Shown piece after piece: positions 14,225 through 20,612 of a stretch of 20,612 bases of DNA. The first letter of the stretch is position 1; every line of letters starts with the position of its first letter. The notes below the pieces were generated by a model. That model saw only the letters and a program-made list of their open reading frames with translations. It had not been told where the DNA came from and did not search any database. The DNA lies in assembly GCA_022785155.1 (NCBI GenBank), contig JALFRH010000149.1, forward strand, positions 1-20,612. Direction: 5' to 3'. The translations under genes and the position numbers were made by a program. This stretch comes from Spirochaetales bacterium (GTDB lineage: Bacteria > Spirochaetota > Spirochaetia > Sphaerochaetales > Sphaerochaetaceae).

Positions 14225-15811
14225 ATGAAAAAATTATCTGTAAACATAGTGATGACTTACCCTGTTTTTTGGAGCAAATATCAGGTGTTACGTGACTTTA
14301 TACAAAACTTCTATGATGCTATCGGTTACGAAAAGTGGCGTCAGAGTTTCTGTTATGATTACAAAGATAAAAAACTGTCTATGTGGGTAAATGGTGTAAC
14401 ATTTAACTATGAATGGCTCATCCATATAGGAGCTTCTACCAAAACAAACAAACCAAAAGGATATGCCGGATTCTTTGGAGAAGGCTTTAAAATTGCCTCT
14501 TTATGTGCTTATCGTGATTATAGTTGGAAAGTACAAATGATGTCTGATAATTGGAAAATAGATGTAACAGACATTGATAAATCTATTGATAACACACCTG
14601 TCAAAATGCTTGCATATAACCTTTACTCTGTGAAAAAGATAGATGAAACTAGATTGATCCTGAATAATATAACCCCAGAAGACTATAAACTATTTCAAGA
14701 TACTTTTGACAGTTTCTATAGTGAGGATAATCCTATTATGGGAAAACTTTTATGGAAAGGCGATAATGGTGCTGTTTTTTTGAGAAGCAATAATCCAATT
14801 AATGAAAGACTGCCAGTAACAGACGATTATAGAAGAAAAGGTGCAGTTTTTTGTGGATATCAAATGTTGGGTACAAACCCTTTTAATCTTGTCGTATGCT
14901 TACATAATTACAAAAAAGAAGATAGAGAGAGAAGAAGTCTGTACTCTTTTGATGTTATTGATATATTTAAAGCAATTGCTCTTCAAGTTGATGCTGACTG
15001 TGCAATGATTATGCTTGAAAAGATGAGAAGATATTGGAATACACATCAACGTAAATTCATTGATATTGACAGTTGGAACGATGTCGTAGACAGATTAGTT
15101 AGAAACATATCAAAATCACCTTCGACCAAGGATAGGTTTGTCAAAAAATATCAAAATCTTTTATGTCTAGATAATGTATGCACCATGGCAGAGAGAAATC
15201 GGAGATGGCAAGCCCGTACTTGGTTGAAACATCAAGAAGAACAGTATATTCCCGTTAAAGAAACTTTTTCATTATTAGGTTATCCAACGATAGAAGAAGA
15301 ATGTGAAAAGCATGGTGGTTTCGTGTTAGATGATGATGCAAATGCTTTTCAAACACGATGTTTCAAAGTGTTAGAAGATGTCTGCAGGAATGTTTTTACC
15401 GGCTTTTTTGAATTAGATAGAATACCTGAAAGAAAAATCATAGTTAATTCCTACGCTGTATATACTGGCATGGCTGTTATTTATAAGAAGCAAAATCAGA
15501 TGTTAAACTCAATGGGTATACGAATAAAGTATGATGTTAGAAAACTATATTTGAAATCTGTTTTATTCACTGCAGATGGCTATTACAAAGCTTTATCAAC
15601 GTATGTCCACGAAATGTGCCACTCATTTGGCGGAGATTCCAGTGCATCATTCAGCCTTGCGTTGACTTTTGCAATTGAATTATTGATGGCGAACAAAGAA
15701 ATAGTTGCAAAAGGTAGGTGTAAATGGAATCAAGAGTTTGAGAATAATTCTAACACCGTAAATGAGACATATAGCAATCCAGATAAACTTAATATAAAAG
15801 ATGTAGGATAA
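14225..15811 (+). CDS. GHKL-type ATPase with C-terminal HExxH metallopeptidase motif
   Basis: This 528-residue protein starts at ATG 14225, where AGAGGTGA is a strong ribosome binding site; an ATG 33 bases upstream has none. The N-terminal 100 residues resemble GHKL ATPases (Hsp90/MutL/MORC type). The N-box is LRDFIQNFYDA (22-32, with D24 in place of the usual catalytic Glu). A degenerate DxGxG motif is WVNGVT around 55-57. The ATP-lid glycines are GASTKT (from G69) and GFFGEGFK (82-89). DRERRS at 233-238 matches a motif after the ATPase core in sacsin/MORC-like proteins. Near the end, HEMCH (462-466) followed by SFGGD is an HExxH zinc motif; E485, 19 residues on, could be a third ligand, as in gluzincins. 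The gene is alone, AT-rich compared with its neighbours and close to a tRNA and a pseudogene. Known fold motifs are seen; the combined function is unknown. Confidence 0.75.
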   Translation: MKKLSVNIVMTYPVFWSKYQVLRDFIQNFYDAIGYEKWRQSFCYDYKDKKLSMWVNGVTFNYEWLIHIGASTKTNKPKGYAGFFGEGFKIASLCAYRDYSWKVQMMSDNWKIDVTDIDKSIDNTPVKMLAYNLYSVKKIDETRLILNNITPEDYKLFQDTFDSFYSEDNPIMGKLLWKGDNGAVFLRSNNPINERLPVTDDYRRKGAVFCGYQMLGTNPFNLVVCLHNYKKEDRERRSLYSFDVIDIFKAIALQVDADCAMIMLEKMRRYWNTHQRKFIDIDSWNDVVDRLVRNISKSPSTKDRFVKKYQNLLCLDNVCTMAERNRRWQARTWLKHQEEQYIPVKETFSLLGYPTIEEECEKHGGFVLDDDANAFQTRCFKVLEDVCRNVFTGFFELDRIPERKIIVNSYAVYTGMAVIYKKQNQMLNSMGIRIKYDVRKLYLKSVLFTADGYYKALSTYVHEMCHSFGGDSSASFSLALTFAIELLMANKEIVAKGRCKWNQEFENNSNTVNETYSNPDKLNIKDVG

Positions 15812-15829
15812 GATATAAGAATATTTTTC

Positions 15830-15859
15830 TTTACAACATTATTCTTTCCTTACTAAAAT
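15830..15859 (+). promoter_or_regulatory. Promoter of the glp operon
   Basis: TTTACA (15830-15835) and TAAAAT (15854-15859) are each one base from consensus with an 18-bp spacer. The predicted start near 15866 gives a leader of about 94 nt that contains the terminator hairpin. Confidence 0.6.
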
Positions 15860-15897
15860 TATAGCGGATAAAAAAGATTAAGAACTCAGAGATATAG

Positions 15898-15949
15898 AGC
15901 AAAGTTCAGCCCTTTTATTACCAGAGGGATGGACTTTGCTATTTTTTTT
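15898..15949 (+). terminator. Leader terminator of the glp operon, probable GlpP antitermination target
   Basis: Arms 15898-15912 and 15926-15940 form a 15-bp stem with one mismatch and one G·U pair, a 13-nt loop, and a run of eight T (15942-15949). The T-run abuts the GGAGG ribosome binding site (15950-15954) of the first glp gene. It lies downstream of a good promoter, so it would stop transcription before the operon unless relieved. In B. subtilis GlpP with glycerol-3-phosphate relieves just such a leader terminator at glpD. It may also end the upstream GHKL transcript. Confidence 0.8.
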
Positions 15950-15959
15950 GGAGGAAAAC

Positions 15960-17399
15960 ATGGACTATGATGCAGTAGTCATCGGCGGTGGAGTAATAGG
16001 ATCTGCAATAATCAGATACCTTTCTTTGTATAACATGAAGACTCTTTTAGTAGAAAAAGAGGAGGATATTTCTTCTGGAACCACAAAGGCGAACAGCGGA
16101 ATAGTCCATGCAGGCTATGACCCTGAGCCAGGAACACTTAAAGCCAAGCTGAATGTAAAGGGAGCGAAGATGATCAAAGAAGAGAGTGGTAAACTCCACT
16201 TCGACTACAAAGTCAACGGTGCAATGGTCGTCTCCTTCTCTCCCAATGATGATTATAAGATAGATGAGCTCTTTGAACGAGGAATAAAGAATGGCGTAGA
16301 AGATATGGAGATTATCTCAGGAGACGAAGCAAGAAGACTCGAGCCTAACCTCTCAGAGAATATAACAAAGTGTCTATATCTGAAATCAAGTGCAATTGTA
16401 TGCCCGTTTTCTCTGACACAAGCCCTATCTGAGAATGCATATGAAAACGGCGCAGAATTTAAGTTCAACACAAAAGTGGAGAATGTGGAAAAAACTGAGG
16501 GAGGGTATAAAATCACGACGAATTCAGGCACCACAATCACCACACGTGCAGTAATAAATGCAGCAGGAGTATATGGAGACACAATTAATAATATGGTCTC
16601 TGAAAAGAAATTACATATTACGCCAAGAAGAGGCTCCTATATGCTCTTCGACAATGAGACACAGGGTATGTTTAACTCTACTATTTTCCAGCTTCCTTCT
16701 TCAAAAGGTAAAGGTGTTCTTGTGACACCGACAGTACATGGCAACTTGATGATCGGTCCAAACAGCGTAGACATTCCAGATAAAGACGACACTTCTACAA
16801 CAGCCTTTGACCTGGACTACATATCAAAGGAAGCATTAAGGACTTCCCCTTCTATCCCGTTCAGAAAGGTTATTACATCTTTCTCAGGCTTAAGGGCCCA
16901 TGAAGACTCAGGAGACTTCATTGTTGGAGAAGTCGAGGACGCTCCCGGTTTCTTCAATGCGACAGGAATTGAAAGCCCAGGGCTCAGTTCTTCCCTCTCT
17001 ATTGGAGAGATGGTGGCGAGGATGGTTGCAGATAGACTTGGAATAGAGAAAAAAGAGAACCCTGTTCTCGAGAGGAAAGCAGCTCCAAGACCAAAGGAAA
17101 TGAGTATTGACGAGAGAAACGAACTTATTAAATCAAACCCTTCTTATGGCAGAATTGTCTGCAGATGTGAAGAGATAAGCGAAGGAGAGATCATCGATGC
17201 CATCACAAGGCCTTTAGGAGCAAGAAGCCTTGACGGAGTAAAGCGTAGAGTAAGGGCGGGAATGGGAAGATGCCAAGGCGGCTTCTGTTCTCCTAAAGTA
17301 ATGGAACTAATTGAGAAATATGCATCGATTCCATTTGACGAAATAACGAAAAACTCAAAAGGCTCCAACATAACAATGGAGGATAAAGTGTATGTATGA
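15960..17399 (+). CDS. glpA: FAD-dependent glycerol-3-phosphate dehydrogenase (GlpA-like) with BFD [2Fe-2S] domain
   Basis: This 479-residue enzyme should oxidise glycerol-3-phosphate to dihydroxyacetone phosphate. It opens with the FAD Rossmann motif IGGGVIG (8-14) and the DAO-family pattern EKEEDISSGTTKANSGIVHAGY. The C-terminal BFD-like domain has cysteines C401, C403, C438 and C443 (CRCEE ... GRCQGGFC), the C-x-C...C-x4-C ligands of a [2Fe-2S] cluster. The ATG at 15960 has GGAGG five bases upstream; an ATG 24 bases earlier lies inside the terminator and is rejected. The last 8 bp overlap the next gene. This GlpA-like type occurs with the following two genes in Clostridia, Thermotoga and spirochaetes. 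The cluster suggests electrons pass to the partner flavoprotein rather than to oxygen. Confidence 0.9.
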   Translation: MDYDAVVIGGGVIGSAIIRYLSLYNMKTLLVEKEEDISSGTTKANSGIVHAGYDPEPGTLKAKLNVKGAKMIKEESGKLHFDYKVNGAMVVSFSPNDDYKIDELFERGIKNGVEDMEIISGDEARRLEPNLSENITKCLYLKSSAIVCPFSLTQALSENAYENGAEFKFNTKVENVEKTEGGYKITTNSGTTITTRAVINAAGVYGDTINNMVSEKKLHITPRRGSYMLFDNETQGMFNSTIFQLPSSKGKGVLVTPTVHGNLMIGPNSVDIPDKDDTSTTAFDLDYISKEALRTSPSIPFRKVITSFSGLRAHEDSGDFIVGEVEDAPGFFNATGIESPGLSSSLSIGEMVARMVADRLGIEKKENPVLERKAAPRPKEMSIDERNELIKSNPSYGRIVCRCEEISEGEIIDAITRPLGARSLDGVKRRVRAGMGRCQGGFCSPKVMELIEKYASIPFDEITKNSKGSNITMEDKVYV

Positions 17400-18639
17400 C
17401 GTAGTAATAATCGGAGGAGGTCCCGCAGGACTCTCTGCTGCACTAGGTGCAAAGAAGAAAGGGTGCGGAAACATTCTGATCATTGAAAGATCTGAAAAGC
17501 TAGGTGGAATATTGAATCAGTGTATACATAACGGATTTGGACTCCATACATTCAAGGAAGAACTGACAGGACCGGAGTATGCATTTAGATATATAGAAAT
17601 GGTAGAGAAAGAAAAAATCCCGTTTCTATTAAATACGACTGTATTATCTGTCTCACCCCACTCCGTCACATACATAAATGAAGAGGAAGGGGTGAAGACA
17701 ATAGATACAAAAGCCATTGTACTGGCTATGGGATGCAGAGAAAGGCCAAGAGGGGCTTTGAATATTCCCGGAGATAGACCTGCTGGCATATTCAGTGCCG
17801 GAACCGCCCAATATTTGACAAACATCGAAGGAAGAATGCCAGGAAAGAGAGTCGTAATACTTGGTTCTGGAGACATAGGTCTTATCATGGCAAGAAGGAT
17901 GGAGATAGAAGGAGCAAAAGTATTGGCTGTAGTTGAGCTTATGCCATACTCCTCAGGTCTCAAACGTAACATCGTCCAATGCCTTGACGACTTCTCGATT
18001 CCACTCCTTCTCTCTCATACTGTTACGAAAATAGAGGGAAGAAAGAGAGTCGAAAGAATAACAGTCTCCGAAGTCGATGAAAAGCGTAAGCCTATTCCAG
18101 GTACTGAGATTACATTCGATGCAGACACTCTGTTGTTGTCTGTAGGTCTTCTTCCTGAAAACGAGCTCTCTCGAAAAGCCGGTATCTCTATGTCCACGGT
18201 AACGGGAGGACCTGTTGTAGACAACAACTTCCAGACGGACTCTGATGGAATCTTTGCCTGCGGCAATGTTCTCCATGTACATGACCTGGTGGATTATGTT
18301 TCTTCTGAAGCAGAAAAAGCAGGAGAAAATGCTGCACTATACGCTCTCTATGATAGAAAAGAAGAAAAAAAGGTAATACCTATTTCTGTCTTTGGCCTTG
18401 CAAGATACACAGTTCCTGAAATGATCCATGAAGATACCAAAGAAGACACAACTATCAGATTCCGTGTTTCCAATGTCAAAAAAGACGGGAAGATTGTCGT
18501 CAGGATCAACGGAGAAGAGGTTATCTCCAAAAAGAAAAGAATTATGGCTCCAGGAGAGATGGAGACGATAATAATCTCCAAGCGTATTCTCGATAAATAC
18601 GATTCCATTGAATCTATGGAAGTAGGGACGGAGGACTAA
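17392..18639 (+). CDS. FAD/NAD(P)-dependent oxidoreductase partner of the G3P dehydrogenase
   Basis: The 415-residue protein has two dinucleotide-binding motifs: FAD at IGGGPAG (7-13) and NAD(P) at GSGDIG (158-163). Between them is the family-specific MGCRERPRGALNIPGDRPAG, and near the end DGIFACGNVLHVHDLVDYV, the second FAD motif. It lacks the CxxC of thioredoxin reductase. The ATG at 17392 overlaps the dehydrogenase end by 8 bp, with GGAGG inside that gene. In related operons this protein is thought to move electrons between the dehydrogenase and a nicotinamide or other carrier. It is often labelled GlpB-like or pyridine nucleotide-disulphide oxidoreductase. Confidence 0.88.
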   Translation: MYDVVIIGGGPAGLSAALGAKKKGCGNILIIERSEKLGGILNQCIHNGFGLHTFKEELTGPEYAFRYIEMVEKEKIPFLLNTTVLSVSPHSVTYINEEEGVKTIDTKAIVLAMGCRERPRGALNIPGDRPAGIFSAGTAQYLTNIEGRMPGKRVVILGSGDIGLIMARRMEIEGAKVLAVVELMPYSSGLKRNIVQCLDDFSIPLLLSHTVTKIEGRKRVERITVSEVDEKRKPIPGTEITFDADTLLLSVGLLPENELSRKAGISMSTVTGGPVVDNNFQTDSDGIFACGNVLHVHDLVDYVSSEAEKAGENAALYALYDRKEEKKVIPISVFGLARYTVPEMIHEDTKEDTTIRFRVSNVKKDGKIVVRINGEEVISKKKRIMAPGEMETIIISKRILDKYDSIESMEVGTED

Positions 18640-18641
18640 GA

Positions 18642-19007
18642 ATGGAAAAACTTGAATTGACTTGTATCGGGTGCCCTCTGGGATGCCAGCTTCTGGTTGA
18701 AAAAGAGGGCTTGGATATAAAGGTAAGCGGAAACACCTGTCTCAATGGTGTCAAATATGCAAAAGAAGAAGTCACCGCTCCAAAAAGAATCCTTACCCAG
18801 TCGGTAAGGGTAATGGAGGGAGAGGAAAAGATGTGCTCTGTAAAGACGGCAGCCCCTATTCCAAAGGAAAAACTGCTGGAAGCCGCACATATTATAAAGC
18901 AAATAAGTGTTGAAGCTCCTATTGAAATCGGAGATATCATTATACATGATATAGCTGACACGAAAGTGGATGTAATCGCTACAAGAAGAGTAAGGAAGAA
19001 AGCGTGA
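18642..19007 (+). CDS. DUF1667 cysteine-rich protein of the glp operon
   Basis: The 121-residue protein carries an N-terminal cysteine cluster, CIGCPLGC (C8, C11, C15) and NTCLNG (C33), typical of DUF1667. The spacing suggests a metal or Fe-S centre. It starts 2 bp after the previous stop, with GGAGG eight bases upstream, and its stop overlaps the next start (GTGA). Its constant linkage to GlpA/oxidoreductase pairs suggests an electron-transfer subunit of the same complex; this is not demonstrated by sequence alone. Confidence 0.88.
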   Translation: MEKLELTCIGCPLGCQLLVEKEGLDIKVSGNTCLNGVKYAKEEVTAPKRILTQSVRVMEGEEKMCSVKTAAPIPKEKLLEAAHIIKQISVEAPIEIGDIIIHDIADTKVDVIATRRVRKKA

Positions 19008-19561
19008 CAATAGAAGATATCTTTAAGGAAAACCCTATCATTGCAGCCATCAACAGCGACAAACTGCTGTTTGAAGTCGTAAAAAGCGATGTGAAAGTCG
19101 TGTTTGTTTTGTATGGGACCATCCTTACTCTTCCTTCAATAGTCGAAAAGCTGAAAAACAGCGGCAAAATAGCCATAGTCCACACAGACTTGATCAATGG
19201 CCTCTCCTCCAAAGAAGTAGCTGTGGATTACATTGCGTCCAACACCAAGGCGGATGGAATAATATCCACAAAGACTAATCTTGTGAAAAGGGCAAAGGAA
19301 CTGGGACTCATAGCCGGGGTAAGAAGCTTTGTCGTGGATTCAATGGCCCTGTCCGGGGCGGTATCCCATCTTACATCCACAAAACCAGACTTCCTGGAAA
19401 TAATGCCGGGCCTTGTCTACAGCGTAATATCCGAGCTGGCGAAATATAATATCCCCATAGTAGCCGGAGGTCTGATAAAAACCAGGGATGAGATTTTGTC
19501 AGCCCTAAATGCCGGAGCTTCTGCAATTTCTTCAACTTCACCCCAAACATGGAAGATGTAG
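19004..19561 (+). CDS. glpP: Glycerol-3-phosphate-responsive antiterminator GlpP
   Basis: The 185-residue protein matches GlpP (about 190 residues in B. subtilis), a TIM-barrel RNA-binding antiterminator activated by glycerol-3-phosphate. Recognisable stretches are the N-terminal PIIAAI, IAIVHTDLINGLSSKE, ADGIISTKTNLVKRAKELG, FLEIMPGLV and PIVAGGLIKTRDEI near the end, which would line the phosphate site. The start is GTG at 19004, overlapping the previous stop, with AAGGAAG upstream. As the last gene of the glp operon it probably acts on the terminator in the operon's own leader (15898-15949). Confidence 0.93.
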   Translation: MTIEDIFKENPIIAAINSDKLLFEVVKSDVKVVFVLYGTILTLPSIVEKLKNSGKIAIVHTDLINGLSSKEVAVDYIASNTKADGIISTKTNLVKRAKELGLIAGVRSFVVDSMALSGAVSHLTSTKPDFLEIMPGLVYSVISELAKYNIPIVAGGLIKTRDEILSALNAGASAISSTSPQTWKM

Positions 19562-19563
19562 CT

Positions 19564-20422
19564 CTATACTTTGTTTCTCTTGTTCAAGACTATCAACAAG
19601 AGCCCTGACACAAAGAGATAGGCTACAACTACCAAGCCGGATATAAGAAGAATAAGCCTCTCCTCCTCTGTTCCTTCTCCAAAGATATTGAGCATACCGC
19701 TTTCCAAGAATATCAGGGAAACGAAGGCATGGGATATCTTCAGGTTGTTTCCGGCAACTATGGCTGGAGTGGCTGTGGTTTTCAATTTGATACACCCCTT
19801 TATGGCCACCCCCCACCTTGATAAAGGCATATAACGACGCCACATATACAATATATCCGGGGTAATGGGGTGAAGAGGCGTGAAGATACATCTCAAGCAC
19901 CATAAAGAAGTAATGGAAGGAAGAAATGGAGAGGATAATGGATGAAAGCTTCAAGGCTTTGTCCTCTTCATTCTTTTCCGCTCCCCTGATGATTATAAAT
20001 CTCATAAGTGTCAGGAGAGTATAATATACACCGTTTTGCACAATCCAATTGGAATGGAGGACAAAACCATAGACCGTCTTCAAGATTGCATACCCGATGT
20101 TAAGGGGTATGGACAAGGAAAAAAGAAGAAAGAAGTGGAATCTTCCATCATCGAAGAACCTCTTTGCAACCATATTCCTATCTGCCAACGCTTTCTTCTT
20201 TTTCTTTATATCCATTTTCTTAATAAATAGCGTGAGCCTGAAGACGGAAACGGATAGTGTATAGAAGGAAAAGACATAAGCTATGTAGGCAAAGGCACTC
20301 TCATTCATCTTGTAGTAGAAAACATATATCAAAGACAGAGTGGAGATAAGTATAAAGACCAACAGAAGCAATGGATTGACCATAATACATTTCTTGAGGT
20401 TTCCAAATATCTTTTCTTTCAT
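19564..20422 (-). pseudogene. Polytopic membrane protein gene, frameshifted in a G6 run
   Basis: From ATG 20422 (AGGA upstream) the frame encodes about seven membrane segments and no known family. It continues correctly to YIVYVASLYAFIKVG near 19815. There the coding strand has six G (19814-19809); with five G the reading would continue as AFIKVGVAIKGCIK into two more hydrophobic segments and end KRNKV-stop at 19564, 285 residues. As read, the frame instead runs on to 19538 through hydrophilic histidine- and serine-rich nonsense and overlaps glpP. The restored stop lies 2 bp from the glpP stop, which fits a compact convergent pair. Cause: one-base insertion, slippage-based switching, or sequencing error. 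Function unknown. Confidence 0.7.
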
Positions 20423-20498
20423 ACCTAAATCCTAGTTTTATATTGTTTCGAAAATATGAATTTTTAAAATAAAAGTCTTGAATTGCACCGTGTTGGTG

Positions 20499-20532
20499 AA
20501 AACCTTTGATTCTGAGCGGGAATCACGGTTTT
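20499..20532 (-). terminator. Hairpin overlapping the stop of the right-edge gene
   Basis: AAAACC (20499-20504) with TGATTC (20507-20512) pairs with GAATCA (20520-20525) and GGTTTT (20527-20532) through a small internal loop. The only T-run is the end of the stem, so termination is plausible but weak. Confidence 0.4.
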
Positions 20533-20612
20533 AGTCCCGATATCTCAGGATTTTCGGATTATCGAAAACCAATTCCAGCAGTATCTTGACCTTTTCCAAC
20601 GTTTCCTCTTCT
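20531..20612 (-). CDS. 3' end of an unidentified gene (partial)
   Basis: The minus strand entering at the right edge is open and ends at TAA (20533-20531), giving EEETLEKVKILLELVFDNPK then ILRYRD. The amphipathic, charged pattern and the hairpin right after it look like a genuine C-terminus. Too short to assign. Confidence 0.45.
   Translation of the reverse strand, partial: EEETLEKVKILLELVFDNPKILRYRD

Noticed and set aside
13360..16000. Duplicated tRNA 3' end as an attachment site of an island
   Set aside because: I looked for a second copy of the T-arm/acceptor sequence downstream and saw none before the glp operon, and no integrase gene is present.
1..20612. CRISPR arrays, rRNA genes or prophage modules
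   Set aside because: No regularly spaced repeats, rRNA sequence or phage structural genes were seen on either strand.

Overview
The window looks like a bacterial chromosome segment of moderate GC content, most plausibly from a spirochaete of the Sphaerochaeta/Treponema type. The evidence is an ABC solute-binding protein whose signal peptide ends in LFA-NG, Gram-negative-style lipoprotein and periplasmic transport genes, and a glycerol-3-phosphate operon of the GlpA-like / oxidoreductase / DUF1667 / GlpP kind. The taxon is inferred, not proven.

Layout. Positions 1-245 hold the 5' end of an IS21-type element running off the left edge. Next is an AAA+/DUF4143 ATPase (337-1638, minus) preceded by two tandem hairpin-bearing repeats. 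A six-gene minus-strand operon follows (8152 back to 2154): solute-binding protein, two permeases, ABC ATPase, cytosolic glycerophosphodiester phosphodiesterase, LacI regulator. The first five have exactly the gene order of E. coli ugpBAECQ. A YcdX-type PHP phosphatase is divergent from it. The operon and phosphatase are bracketed by two copies of an identical 23-bp palindromic repeat (1809-1831 and 9110-9132).

From 9.4 to 13.2 kb are an orphan lipoprotein, an unknown 178-residue protein, a calcium/sodium antiporter and a two-gene MmcQ/YjbR operon. A tRNA-Arg (anticodon GCG) follows at 13306-13379, then a decayed GNAT acetyltransferase. After these comes a visibly AT-rich stretch with one long gene (14225-15811) that appears to join an N-terminal GHKL (Hsp90/MutL-like) ATPase module to a C-terminal HExxH metallopeptidase motif. 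This is the best candidate here for an undescribed system.

The right part (15830-19561) is a glycerol-3-phosphate oxidation operon: FAD dehydrogenase with a [2Fe-2S] BFD domain, FAD/NAD(P) oxidoreductase, DUF1667 cysteine protein and the antiterminator GlpP. A good promoter is followed by a leader containing a strong terminator whose T-run abuts the first gene's ribosome binding site. This suggests that GlpP, the last gene, controls its own operon by antitermination. A membrane protein gene frameshifted in a G6 run and the 3' end of an unidentified gene close the window.

Working together: the Ugp-like importer plus UgpQ would bring in glycerophosphodiesters and release glycerol-3-phosphate, which the glp operon would oxidise to dihydroxyacetone phosphate while also sensing it through GlpP.
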